Source of the DNA: Candidatus Omnitrophota bacterium
GTDB taxonomy: Bacteria > Omnitrophota > Gorgyraeia > 2-02-FULL-51-18
NCBI GenBank assembly: GCA_022072175.1
Contig: JAJVIE010000003.1
Location: forward strand, 1,070,483 to 1,134,482
DNA length: 64,000 nucleotides
Direction: 5' to 3'
Made by a program: the position numbers and the translations under genes. Shown here piece after piece: positions 52,753 to 61,847 of the stretch (the first letter of the stretch is position 1; the number at the start of each line of letters is the position of its first letter). Under the pieces are notes generated by a model that was not told the DNA's origin, did not search any database, and saw only the letters and a program-made list of their open reading frames with translations.

Positions 52753-54900
52753 TCAGCGCCGACGCGGGCGGCGAAGGCCCTCGCGCATTGTCCGAAGCAC
52801 GCTCCGGGTGCGCGCGTCCCGGTGAGCGTAACCGATAGGGATGGACCAGATGGCCATGTTGCGATAGTAGGAATCGCCGAAAACGTAACGGCCGGTTCGC
52901 GCGTCGATCGTATCGGGCTGGTTCCACGGGCTTTTCTGCAGATGAGTGATGTTGTCCCAGAGCTTGCGGGCTCCGGTCAGCATCCTGGCCGGAGGCAGTC
53001 CGCGCATGATGGCCAGCGAGATGAACGCGTAGTTCATCCCGGACCAGACGTTACGGGAGTGTTCGCTCGACAGGTCCGGTGTGCCGTCGGCGTGCACGGA
53101 GTTGAGCATGCCGAAGGCCGACGGGCGATTGTTGAGGTCCTGGATCCGCAGAAGGGCCTTGCGAACCTTGGCGTCGTCGGTGATCGACCCCAGTCCGAGC
53201 AGGTCCGCGTACCACTGCCCGTTGAGCTGTCCCAGCACGCAGGGCTCCCCGAAGTACGCTCCGTTCCAGAACACCGCGATGAAACTGCGCGACGCCCGCT
53301 CGAAAGCGGCTCGGCACTCCCGCTCGAACGCCCGGTCCCCGCTGCGCGCGGCCAGACGGGCCGCGGCCAGCAGGGCCGCCAGATGCAGCGAGGAGGTGTA
53401 CGGATGCGGTCCCTGGAACTCCCAGAGATCGAAGGTCTGATCGGCACCCTCATGCTCGGGTAGTCCGTCGCCGTCACGGTCGGCGGCCATCGTCCAGCGC
53501 ACCGCGCGCTTGACGTTGGGATAGATCGCCTTGAGAAAGCCGTTGTCCCCGGACCAAAGCCAGTCGCGGTAGGCCATCAACGTGAACTTGGGGTTGAGGT
53601 CCTTCCAGTGGTAGTACGTCGTGCCGTCCGAAGGCAGATCGATGCGGTTCTTGCCCAGGTCATGCGGCACGTAGCCATCGGACCGCTGGGCCTTGGCGAA
53701 CTGCATCAGCTGGGAGTTCTCCAGTTTCGGGAAGAAATACGCCAGCGGAATGGACCCGTAGAACCCCACGTCGATCGTCCCCATGAGCGGACAGACGACC
53801 GGAGCCTCGTAGAACGCGAAGCGGCCGTCGGCCGCGTACCAACTGGACGAGAAGAACGGCGCCAGGTTGGTGAGCAGAGCGTCGTTGAACCACTCCGGGA
53901 ACGGCAGCGAACGGACCGCGCGCTCGACGCGGTCGACGGCCGCGCGGATCGGCCGGCGGTTCTTGAGCAGGTAGCGGGCCGAATCGCCGGCGCCCTTGAA
54001 CCAGCGGCGGTAACGGTGACCGAGCGGGTGGTTCGGGAAATCCCAGGACCACACCCACGGAAGCTCCGCGGTCTGTCCGGCCTCGAGCGTGCGTACCGCG
54101 CAGACGGCCGACAGCAACTCCCGGTTCTCCCCGCTGACCGGACCCTCGCCGCGGGTGTCGGGCAGACGCCCCTGGCGCTCGAAAGCCTCCCACGCCGTCA
54201 GACGAAGCGTCGTGGGATTGAAAGAGAAGTTGCGCGACACGCCGTTCCATGATTCCAGATACGACCAGTCCCATCCGGCGCGCTCGAAAGCCAACCGGTA
54301 CTCGCCGTCGCGGCCGTCCTTGGACCGGCTTTCGGCGTTGTCGAAGACCATATGGACCGCGCCGCGCGTCTCCTCGACGCGGTTGCGGCGTCCGATGCAC
54401 CATTCACCGCACAGGTTGCGGCCGACGAACAGCAGGCCCACACGGCGGGCGGAACGCGCCCGGTTGCGCACTCGGAACAGGAACGACGTACCGGGTAGGG
54501 ACGAGTTCTTGATATCTCCGGGCAGCCACGCGCTGTGGGCCTGCAAGCGCAGGTCGGCGGCCGGGTCGGGCAGGCGGTACTCGAGCTCGAGCCTTGGAAA
54601 GGTCCCTTCCATGCGGATCTCCTCCACCAGCGGCAACTCGCCCACGGGCACCGTCTGCAGGAGGTGGGCTCTCCGGACCGGGCGCTCGCTCGAACGGCCG
54701 GAGAGGTCCTCGACATAAAAACCGAGATGGAACCCGAGCAATGCCGGGTAAGCGTCATCACCGCCGATCGGACGCGACCAGTTGTTCTGGAAGGTCATCG
54801 CGTTAAAAAGCCCGTTGGGCAGGACCTCGATCTTGCCGGCGCCGATGCCACCGAGCGGCAGACCCGATCTCATCTCGTCCGCGGAGCGGAATCGAGGCAT
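52753..54900 (-). CDS. GH116-like glycosidase (GBA2/DUF608 type)
   Basis: A 715-residue protein with the two-domain GH116 layout. The N-terminal beta domain opens with GLPLGGIGAGKIEVLPNGLF, the family hallmark. The (alpha/alpha)6 barrel has LPEHEGADQTFDLWEFQGP near residue 480, where the acid/base aspartate of the family sits (Asp in QTFDLW). Members hydrolyse beta-glucosides, beta-xylosides or glucosylceramide. No signal peptide, so cytoplasmic unless exported otherwise. Two bases separate it from the PilZ protein gene, so regulation and function are probably linked. Confidence 0.8.
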   Translation of the reverse strand: MPRFRSADEMRSGLPLGGIGAGKIEVLPNGLFNAMTFQNNWSRPIGGDDAYPALLGFHLGFYVEDLSGRSSERPVRRAHLLQTVPVGELPLVEEIRMEGTFPRLELEYRLPDPAADLRLQAHSAWLPGDIKNSSLPGTSFLFRVRNRARSARRVGLLFVGRNLCGEWCIGRRNRVEETRGAVHMVFDNAESRSKDGRDGEYRLAFERAGWDWSYLESWNGVSRNFSFNPTTLRLTAWEAFERQGRLPDTRGEGPVSGENRELLSAVCAVRTLEAGQTAELPWVWSWDFPNHPLGHRYRRWFKGAGDSARYLLKNRRPIRAAVDRVERAVRSLPFPEWFNDALLTNLAPFFSSSWYAADGRFAFYEAPVVCPLMGTIDVGFYGSIPLAYFFPKLENSQLMQFAKAQRSDGYVPHDLGKNRIDLPSDGTTYYHWKDLNPKFTLMAYRDWLWSGDNGFLKAIYPNVKRAVRWTMAADRDGDGLPEHEGADQTFDLWEFQGPHPYTSSLHLAALLAAARLAARSGDRAFERECRAAFERASRSFIAVFWNGAYFGEPCVLGQLNGQWYADLLGLGSITDDAKVRKALLRIQDLNNRPSAFGMLNSVHADGTPDLSSEHSRNVWSGMNYAFISLAIMRGLPPARMLTGARKLWDNITHLQKSPWNQPDTIDARTGRYVFGDSYYRNMAIWSIPIGYAHRDARTRSVLRTMREGLRRPRRR

Positions 54901-54902
54901 CG

Positions 54903-56852
54903 TCAGACCTCCTCTACGGTCGTGCGTGGTTCGGGCCGGACGGTCCCGAACGGGTTATAGCCTTTCCAAGCGAAGATCCCGTAGGCCGTGCCGGCCACCG
55001 AACCCGTCCGCCGGCCCGTCGGCGTGCGCCAACCGTGGCCGGTGTCGGCATTGTCCATCGAGGCGTACGGCAGACAGCCCCGGCCCTGACCGGTGCGCGA
55101 GGGGCTTGTGATCATCAGTTTTTTGAGTTCGTTGAGATAGAACTCGGCCTTGTCGGCATACGTCTTGGCCTTGGCCTCGTCCCCTGCTGTCCGGTAGTGG
55201 TCGGAGAGGATGCGGTAGGTCACGATCATCTGGGCGGTCCATTCGGTCGAGATGATGGCCCCCCGGCCGACGTGTTCGGCCTTGGCGAAGTCAAAGCCTC
55301 TCACGGTGACCGTCTTGCCCGTCGGTAACTTGTATTGGACCTTGACCTCGCAGTTCTGTTCGGCGAACTCGACGATACCGTCGGGATCGAAGCCGTTCTG
55401 AGCCAGTACCGCCGGTCCCAATGCCGCGATGGCCCAGCTGAACGTATCGGTGGCGATCGTCGCGTCGCCCTTCCCGCGGTTCATGCGGCGCTCCTTGTTC
55501 GAGTACGCGTACTTCTTCAGCCACTCGAGCGAGGCTTGTCTTGCCGTCGCGTAACGCTCCTCCCCGGTCAGCCGATGCAGCAGCTCGAAACAGGCGTAAG
55601 CGTCCAGGTTGTGCTCCGTGCTGTACCACTTGATGCCGGGACCGCCGCGCAGACCCCCCTCGGCATCCTGGAGCTTGAGCGCCCAGTCGCCGATCCTGGC
55701 GGCCAGCGGGACGAAGGACCTGTCGCCGGTCAGCTCGGCATGACGCGCGGCCGCGATGGCCAACCAGAGATTGGGCCCCGTCTGTACGGTCGTTTCGAGC
55801 GGCCGGCCGTCGGAGGCATCGTAGGCGTTATGGAACCCGCCCTTGGCCGTCTTGGCCTTTTCGGAGAAGAACCGCAGCACCGCCGAAGCGCGGTCCGTCT
55901 CACCGGAGAGCAGGAAGACCTGACAGGCCAGGGACTGATCGTACGAGAACGCCCAATCCTCCAACCCCTCGTCCCCTTCGTAGCTGGTGACCAGGCCCGT
56001 CCGCTGGTTCTGATGGGAGCGGACCCAGTCGATCATCTGATCGAGCGCCGCGGTGTCGGTCGTCTCGGCGTTCTTGATGAGCGCTTCATAGGAGGAGACA
56101 AGCTCTTTTTCGCCCTGCTCGACCTCTTCGATCCGCACGGCAAGCGCCTGCTCTTGACGCCGCACCTGCTCCAGGTCCGACTCATAGGCCTTCTTCTGCT
56201 GGATGTTCTCCGTGGTGAGCTCGGCGATGGAGGTCTCGAGCCTCTTGGTGCGGGTTTGGGCGGACAAGAGCTGCTTCTCGAGGCGGTCCTTGCGGCGCTG
56301 CAAGTCCAACAGTGAGGCCGCGACGTCCGACTTGGTCTGGGCGGCCTCGACCAGCTGGACGACGAGATTGCGGTTCTCGTCCACCAGGGACTGGTTGTGC
56401 ACGGAGATGCCCGCCAGGAGCAGCAACAGCAGGATCGCGCCAGCGGCGGCCGCTCTCGGCAGCCAGACCAGACGTCTGGCATAGCCGATCAGGCGGTCCT
56501 TGGCGCGTCCGTCGATCCGGGTGTAGGCGACCCCGAACGTGTAGTGCGACCACTCGGGCGCATCCTCCCGGCGCACCCAGACGATACGAGCGTCAGCGCG
56601 AATGGCCTCCTCGGTGAACGTGGGGTTGATGGTCAGGCGGACCAGGCGGTTGGGCAGGAAAGGGACTTCGGCGCGGAGTTTACCGAAGATTTTAAGTTCG
56701 ACGCACATCCCGGCCGCGCTGACGTTGCGTGTGAACGCCTGCAACGGCTCGTTGGCGGCATCGGCGCCGCCGTTCTGCTCCTCTCCGGCGGTCAGATCGA
56801 CCTCGACCGGAAAGACCGTGCTCATGCGCACGTATTGTCGTTTTTCGACCAT
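54903..56852 (-). CDS. PilZ - membrane helix - coiled coil - alpha/alpha-barrel protein
   Basis: A 649-residue protein starting at MVEKRQYVRMS (AGGCAGG upstream; an alternative GTG lies 54 bp earlier). Residues 1-122 are a PilZ domain with both c-di-GMP contacts, RQYVR and NVSAAG. One membrane helix follows (about 132-150), then a coiled coil (155-255), then a helical-repeat domain to the end (EDWAFSYDQSLACQVFLLSG, KWYSTEHNLDAYACFELLHR, TEWTAQMIVTYRIL) that looks like an (alpha/alpha)6 glycoside-active barrel. The PilZ part is cytoplasmic and the barrel should be extracytoplasmic, so the protein may pass a c-di-GMP signal across the membrane to a polysaccharide enzyme. Confidence 0.8.
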   Translation of the reverse strand: MVEKRQYVRMSTVFPVEVDLTAGEEQNGGADAANEPLQAFTRNVSAAGMCVELKIFGKLRAEVPFLPNRLVRLTINPTFTEEAIRADARIVWVRREDAPEWSHYTFGVAYTRIDGRAKDRLIGYARRLVWLPRAAAAGAILLLLLLAGISVHNQSLVDENRNLVVQLVEAAQTKSDVAASLLDLQRRKDRLEKQLLSAQTRTKRLETSIAELTTENIQQKKAYESDLEQVRRQEQALAVRIEEVEQGEKELVSSYEALIKNAETTDTAALDQMIDWVRSHQNQRTGLVTSYEGDEGLEDWAFSYDQSLACQVFLLSGETDRASAVLRFFSEKAKTAKGGFHNAYDASDGRPLETTVQTGPNLWLAIAAARHAELTGDRSFVPLAARIGDWALKLQDAEGGLRGGPGIKWYSTEHNLDAYACFELLHRLTGEERYATARQASLEWLKKYAYSNKERRMNRGKGDATIATDTFSWAIAALGPAVLAQNGFDPDGIVEFAEQNCEVKVQYKLPTGKTVTVRGFDFAKAEHVGRGAIISTEWTAQMIVTYRILSDHYRTAGDEAKAKTYADKAEFYLNELKKLMITSPSRTGQGRGCLPYASMDNADTGHGWRTPTGRRTGSVAGTAYGIFAWKGYNPFGTVRPEPRTTVEEV

Positions 56853-56910
56853 GCCTGCCTGATGGGACTTCGCGGCGCCCCGGATCGGGAGCGCCGTTAC
56901 GAACACGGCC

Positions 56911-58167
56911 TCAGGACTGTCCGGTCCAGAGCTCCTTCAGCACGCGATAGGCCTTCTTGGGGACTCGCCGCTGTAACCCGCCCTGCGTCTTGTCCGGGTC
57001 GAGACCGACGACGCCCCACCACTCCTCGTTCATATTGGGATTGTTCGGATGGCCGAAATCGAAGTGATACGACGCGTTCGCCCAGTTGCCGCGTGTCTCA
57101 TGGACGCTCCACGTGTGGGGCAGGTTCTCGTTGCCCTTCCACCACTCGTCGTTCCACTCGAAGATCGTGCCTCCGAGGCAGTTGCCGACGCCCTTCTTGG
57201 GATCGGCGTTGCGCTCGATATCCTTCCACTGCAGCTTGAGGAACTCCGCCTGATTGTCCTCGTCGGGCTTCTGCGTGACGGCGTTGAAGCTATCCGCCCC
57301 GAACTCCGTGAGGATCACCGGCTTGTCGCACTTCTGCTTGATCTGCCTGAAAAGGTTGCCGAACCCCGGCCCGCGGTAGGCGATCATGCCAAGGGCGTCC
57401 ACGTCCGGCGTGACCTGCCCGGCGATATCGAGACTGCGGACCTCGCCGACGCCCATCACGACGGGGCGGGTCGGGTCGATCTTCTTGATCTCGACGGCCA
57501 GCTCGTTGACATAGCTGTAGTAGATCCTGGCCTTTTCTTCTTTTTGTTTCTCGGGGGGCAGCGCGTCGATCTCGTCGGTGGACCAGCGCTGGACGTTGTC
57601 ATCGAAGCTGTAGTTGTTCTCGTTGCCGAGGACCCAGGCGAGCACGCCGGGATTGTTCTTGTAGAGACGCACCATCTCCAGCACCTGCGTCTTGACCTCT
57701 TCGCGGAACTCGGGGTCGGCATAGTTCGGCGGAGGCCAATTCCAGAACCCGAGGTAGTGACCCATCAGCGCGCGGATGCCGTAGCGCTCGCGCAGGTCAC
57801 GGAGCACGCGGTTGACCTCTTCGGGGTTCTTGCCGGAACGGTAGATACGGACCGTGTTGACGCCCATCTCTTTCATCATCTTACCGTCCACCAGCCAGGG
57901 CTTGGCCGGATCGCCCCAAAAGTTGTACTCATAGTCCTTACCGACCGGCACGGGGCTGTAGCAGACGCCGCGCACGAGATAGGGCTTGCCGTCGACCATC
58001 AGCTTGTAACCGTCCTGTTTGTCGATCGCGATCGCTGAGGGCCGGACGGTCCCCGAACAACGTCTCAGGAACAGCAGGGCCGGAACGGCCGCCGCCAAGA
58101 GGAGCAGGACGAGCAGGGCTTTCTTTTTGAGATCGCGTTTATCGGTGGACAATGGCGCTTTCCTCAC
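56911..58167 (-). CDS. Membrane-anchored clan GH-A glycoside hydrolase or transglycosylase
   Basis: A 418-residue protein with an N-terminal membrane anchor (about residues 15-35) and a TIM barrel. Acid/base E183 in WVLGNENNYS and nucleophile E288 in VILTEFGADS define a retaining clan GH-A enzyme, close to the GH2/GH5 TIM barrels. Substrate unknown, probably a beta-glucan in the periplasm. Numbering is from GTG at 58167, which starts five bases after a terminator T run; TTG at 58152 with GAGGA upstream is a credible alternative. A second enzyme of this type lies upstream (58987-60966). Confidence 0.8.
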   Translation of the reverse strand: MRKAPLSTDKRDLKKKALLVLLLLAAAVPALLFLRRCSGTVRPSAIAIDKQDGYKLMVDGKPYLVRGVCYSPVPVGKDYEYNFWGDPAKPWLVDGKMMKEMGVNTVRIYRSGKNPEEVNRVLRDLRERYGIRALMGHYLGFWNWPPPNYADPEFREEVKTQVLEMVRLYKNNPGVLAWVLGNENNYSFDDNVQRWSTDEIDALPPEKQKEEKARIYYSYVNELAVEIKKIDPTRPVVMGVGEVRSLDIAGQVTPDVDALGMIAYRGPGFGNLFRQIKQKCDKPVILTEFGADSFNAVTQKPDEDNQAEFLKLQWKDIERNADPKKGVGNCLGGTIFEWNDEWWKGNENLPHTWSVHETRGNWANASYHFDFGHPNNPNMNEEWWGVVGLDPDKTQGGLQRRVPKKAYRVLKELWTGQS

Positions 58168-58172
58168 GGGTC

Positions 58173-58216
58173 AAAAAAACGGCGCCGGCCGCAGAGATCA
58201 TCGACGTCCGGCGCCG
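58173..58216 (-). terminator. Terminator between the carbohydrate-binding-like gene and the anchored hydrolase
   Basis: Minus strand: ACGGCGCCGG, 17-base loop, CCGGCGCCGT, then TTTTTTT. It starts 12 bp after one stop codon and ends about five bases before the next start, so downstream expression depends on read-through or another promoter. Confidence 0.9.
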
Positions 58217-58227
58217 TGGATCAGGGA

Positions 58228-58842
58228 TTAACCTTCGTACTTGATGTCGTCCAGGAAGAACGTGGCGCCCTCGGGGTTCACGTCGAGGTTGGTCGCCCAG
58301 CAGAAACCGCCCGAGATCGAGGAAAGGTCCTTGCCCTCGAGGTCGATGGTGAACTGCTGCCACTCGGTCGTCAGCACGACCGGGCCGATGCCCGCGACGT
58401 CGGAGTCGGCGTACTCGCCGGTGATGCCGCCCATCTTGAACTCCTCGATGCGCTCACCGCCCTTCTCGCCGCGCGCCCAGAACGTCAGCTTCTTGGCACC
58501 GGTCAGATCATAACCGCCGGGACGGGTGCCCCAGTTGTTCGGGGGGTTCTGCCAATAGATCCCCGACCAACGGGCTCCCTGCGAAGCCTTGTTGCTGAAA
58601 GCGATCTTGATCGAAGTCGTACCGCCCTTCGGGTTCTCAAGATGCTTGTCGTCGAACTTGATGTCACCGTAGTCACCCATCCATCCCGACGGGATGAAGT
58701 GGTTGTCCGGGGCTTTCGCGTCCGTATACACCTTGAACGTCTTGAACGTACCACCTTCGGCGGCCTCGGCGGCCAGACCGACGGACGCCACACCGGCGGT
58801 CAGGATGCCCGCCAGAGCCAGCGTGAACAGGTTGCGCTTCAT
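58228..58842 (-). CDS. Secreted carbohydrate-binding-like beta-sandwich protein
   Basis: A 204-residue protein. Signal peptide of about 24 residues (MKRNLFTLALAGILTAGVAS...). The mature part is a jelly-roll: GGTTSIKIAFSNKASQGARW, LTFWARGEKGGERIEEFKMG, TTEWQQFTIDLEGKDLSSI and a final EGATFFLDDIKYEG strand, the pattern of CBM11/CBM4-type modules and CIA30-like domains. AAGGAGG is ideally spaced. It probably binds the glycan handled by the neighbouring enzymes. Followed by a strong terminator, so it may be produced in excess over its neighbours. Confidence 0.75.
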   Translation of the reverse strand: MKRNLFTLALAGILTAGVASVGLAAEAAEGGTFKTFKVYTDAKAPDNHFIPSGWMGDYGDIKFDDKHLENPKGGTTSIKIAFSNKASQGARWSGIYWQNPPNNWGTRPGGYDLTGAKKLTFWARGEKGGERIEEFKMGGITGEYADSDVAGIGPVVLTTEWQQFTIDLEGKDLSSISGGFCWATNLDVNPEGATFFLDDIKYEG

Positions 58843-58986
58843 GGGTATTGCCTCCTTATGGACTGCACTTCGCGGCGTCACGATCTGCGTTCCGCCGACT
58901 GAACTCTCGCCCTCCCCACCCGGAGAGACCGATATTCAATGCTGTGTACCGGCGGAGCGTCACGGACCGCCGGGGTTGGCCTGCGC

Positions 58987-60966
58987 CTAATCGGCGTTCC
59001 AGGCCTCCTTGTAATAATTATATACCTTCCTCAGGCGTCGGAGGTAGGGGGATTGGCTGCCGTCGCCCTGATGCGTCAGGCCCAACCACTCCTCGTACAT
59101 CCACCCGTCCGGAAAATTGGCCTTGAAATCCCCCACCGCCTCGTGCACGAACGGGCTGAATTTGGGCGGAGGACCCGCTTTCCACCATTCGTCAACGAAC
59201 TCGAAAGCCACGCCCCCGATCGCGTTGCCCCACTCGCCCGATCCGGCGCGGTTGGCGTTGATGTCCTCCCAATTGCCGCGGTGGTAGTCCATCTGGGTCC
59301 CTTCGGCGTACTCGAGGCTCTTGCCTGAATAGTAGGCCGGGCACCCGTATTCCGTGATGAGCACCGGTTTGTCCGTCTGTTCCTTGGCGTCCTTCCAGAG
59401 GCTCTGCCCGAACCCTGTCCGGCCCCGGTAGGAGTTGGTGCCGAACACATCGACGTCCGGACACAGGCGCCCGAAGACATCGATGGTCACGGTCTCTCCG
59501 TTGGAGAACCCGACGATGCTGTCCGGGTCCATCTCCTTGATCATCTTGGCGACCTCGTTGATGAACCCGTAATGAGCCTCCGGCTGGTGCTTGGCCTGAC
59601 TGCCGAACCCGACCTTGTCCTTGGCCGGATCGCCGGGCTCGCCGTAGTTGGACTCATTGCCCAGCATCCACATGAGCACGTAGGGCTCGTCCTTGTGTTC
59701 ATTGACGAGCTTACGGACGCTCTCCTTCATCTTTTCCTTCTGCGCGGGGTCGGTGTAATCCGTACCCTTGAACCATTCGGCGCCGGAGCCGACCGCGTAC
59801 ATGCCGAGCAGATCGCCCAGGATGAAACGGATCCCGTACTGCTCGTAGGCGGTGCGAAGGATCTCCTTGTTCATCGGATGATGGTAGATACGGATCGTGT
59901 TGACGCCCATCTCCTTCATCAGCTGAAAGTCACCGACCGTCGGCTCATCCGGGTCCTGGATGTTGTTGCCGTTCGTGTCGACCCAAGCGTCGAGCGGTCC
60001 GTCGATGCGTCCGTTACCGTTGAGGTCCGTGACCATCCAGGAGTCGAGGTTGTACCCTTCGTGCGGCGACTTGCCGACCGGTGAGGGGCTGTACGCGACG
60101 GCCTTGGCCATGTAGGGCTTGCCGTCCACCAGGAGCTGCCAGTGGCCGTTCTCGTACCGCACGAGCTTCACCGCGTCGTTGCCGACGGTCTTGGTGACCT
60201 TGAGCTTGGAAAGGTCGGTCTTCTTGAGCTTGAGCTCGGAAGGGTCGACCTTGACCAGGCGCCCGGGACTGACGTGATGCACGTCGTTGTTGGTGTCGAA
60301 ATCCCATCCATTGACGGTGCGGATCTCGGCGCCCTTGAGCGCGATGCCCAGCTCCGGATGCTTGCGGGTCAGATAATGGATACGGTCGATGGAGAGTTTG
60401 CCCATGTACAGCGGCGTACGGAACACGGTCCAGCCCACCTGTGTCGGGAAGTGCACCACCACCGCGTGATAGGCCTTGATCGCCTGTTCGACGGCGCCGA
60501 GCTTCTCGAGGGCCAGCGCCGTGTAGTACTGCTGGACGGCCATCGTGTCGTGGGACGTCGCCCACTTGTAGAACGCCAACTGCTGGTCCTCGATGTTGAC
60601 GTAGTCCCACTGTGTGCCGGCGAGCTTGCCCTTGGAGACGAGCATCCGGTAGGTCGGGTCCTTGTAGACAGCGTTGCTCGGATAGACACCCTCGCCCACC
60701 GCCGCTGACAGGCCCTTGCGGTTGGTGACCTTGTACTGGTACTTATCGGTCCCCTCGCCGACGAACGTGCCGTATTTCTCGTAGTCGACGCACACCTCGG
60801 TGCCGGGGTCGTACAGCTTGAAGGACACCTCGATGGTCTCACCGTGAGCGTTCATCATCGGCGTGGTCGAGCTCGATGCGGGGGCCGTCTGAGCGGTCTC
60901 GGCCGCCGCGGCCGGGACGGTGATCAGCAGGGTCAGGAGCGCGAGCGGACGGATCATCGGGTTCAT
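58987..60966 (-). CDS. Secreted clan GH-A glycoside hydrolase with N-terminal accessory domain
   Basis: A 659-residue protein with a signal peptide to about residue 22. Residues 40-240 hold a beta domain (ETIEVSFKLYDPGTEVCVDY) followed by a helical segment (TALALEKLGAVEQAIKAYH, TPR-like). The TIM barrel starts near 270 and has acid/base E438 (MLGNESNYG) and nucleophile E539 (VLITEYGCPAY). An EF-hand-like calcium loop pair (DLNGNGRID, DTNGNNIQDPDE; 314-341) is inserted after the first strand. The ATG overlaps the permease stop (ATGA), so the enzyme is made together with the sugar importer. Confidence 0.82.
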   Translation of the reverse strand: MNPMIRPLALLTLLITVPAAAAETAQTAPASSSTTPMMNAHGETIEVSFKLYDPGTEVCVDYEKYGTFVGEGTDKYQYKVTNRKGLSAAVGEGVYPSNAVYKDPTYRMLVSKGKLAGTQWDYVNIEDQQLAFYKWATSHDTMAVQQYYTALALEKLGAVEQAIKAYHAVVVHFPTQVGWTVFRTPLYMGKLSIDRIHYLTRKHPELGIALKGAEIRTVNGWDFDTNNDVHHVSPGRLVKVDPSELKLKKTDLSKLKVTKTVGNDAVKLVRYENGHWQLLVDGKPYMAKAVAYSPSPVGKSPHEGYNLDSWMVTDLNGNGRIDGPLDAWVDTNGNNIQDPDEPTVGDFQLMKEMGVNTIRIYHHPMNKEILRTAYEQYGIRFILGDLLGMYAVGSGAEWFKGTDYTDPAQKEKMKESVRKLVNEHKDEPYVLMWMLGNESNYGEPGDPAKDKVGFGSQAKHQPEAHYGFINEVAKMIKEMDPDSIVGFSNGETVTIDVFGRLCPDVDVFGTNSYRGRTGFGQSLWKDAKEQTDKPVLITEYGCPAYYSGKSLEYAEGTQMDYHRGNWEDINANRAGSGEWGNAIGGVAFEFVDEWWKAGPPPKFSPFVHEAVGDFKANFPDGWMYEEWLGLTHQGDGSQSPYLRRLRKVYNYYKEAWNAD

Positions 60967-61847
60967 CCTTTCACGGCGCCGGCCGTGATGCCTTTGATGA
61001 TGTGTTTTTGGAGCATCAGATAGATCGCCAGGACCGGCAGGATCGTGATCACGATGCCGGCCATCAGGAGCGGATACTGAGTGATGTGGGCGCCCTGGAA
61101 GACCATCAGACCCCGTTGGAGCGGCATCAACTGCTTGGCCGACAACACCAGCATCGCCAGGATGTATTCGTTCCACACCGCCAGGATGTTGAAGATCGCC
61201 AACACCGCGAGCGCGGGCCGGGCCAACGGAAGCGCGATGTGCCAGTAGACGCGGAAGCGGCCGCAACCGTCGATGCGGGCCGAGTCCTCGAGCTCCTTGG
61301 GCAGGTCGTCGAAGAACGTCTTGAGCAGGAAGATGCCCAGCGCCAGCCCTCCGTTGATCTGAGGGAGGATGTAGCCGAGCCGCGTATCGACGAGCCCGAG
61401 CTTGTTGAGCAGGACGTACAGCGCGATGAACGATCCGGGGATGGGGATCATCATGGTGGAGATCAGCACCAGGAACAGCACGTTCTTGCCCGGGAACTGC
61501 AGTCTCGAGAAGGCGTAGGCGGCCATCGAGGCGATCAGAAGAACGCCGACCACCACGCACACGGTGTAGAACAGGGAGTTGAGGAAGTACAGTCCGAAGT
61601 TAGCCTTGGTCCAGGCGGTCAGGTAGTTCTGCCACTGCGGCTGGCTCGGGAAGAAGCTGAGATCGGTGAAGACCGTCTGCTGGGTCTTGAGGCTCGAAGC
61701 GAACGCCCACCACAGCGGGAACAGACAGCTGAACGAGACCAGCACAAGGAACGCGTGCACGAACACGCTGACAGTGAGCTTCTTGACCCGCTCGTAGTTG
61801 ACCTCGTTGGCCGTGCCCGTCAGGCTCAGGGCGGATCGCGTGTTCAT
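60963..61847 (-). CDS. ABC sugar transporter permease, MalG type
   Basis: A 294-residue inner-membrane protein with six helices. The EAA loop that contacts the ATPase reads LEDSARIDGCGRFRVYWHIA near residue 195. It belongs to the CUT1 importer family (MalG/UgpE-like). It overlaps the MalF-type gene upstream and the glycosidase gene downstream. The ATPase (MsmX/UgpC type) is not in the window and may be shared. Confidence 0.93.
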   Translation of the reverse strand: MNTRSALSLTGTANEVNYERVKKLTVSVFVHAFLVLVSFSCLFPLWWAFASSLKTQQTVFTDLSFFPSQPQWQNYLTAWTKANFGLYFLNSLFYTVCVVVGVLLIASMAAYAFSRLQFPGKNVLFLVLISTMMIPIPGSFIALYVLLNKLGLVDTRLGYILPQINGGLALGIFLLKTFFDDLPKELEDSARIDGCGRFRVYWHIALPLARPALAVLAIFNILAVWNEYILAMLVLSAKQLMPLQRGLMVFQGAHITQYPLLMAGIVITILPVLAIYLMLQKHIIKGITAGAVKG

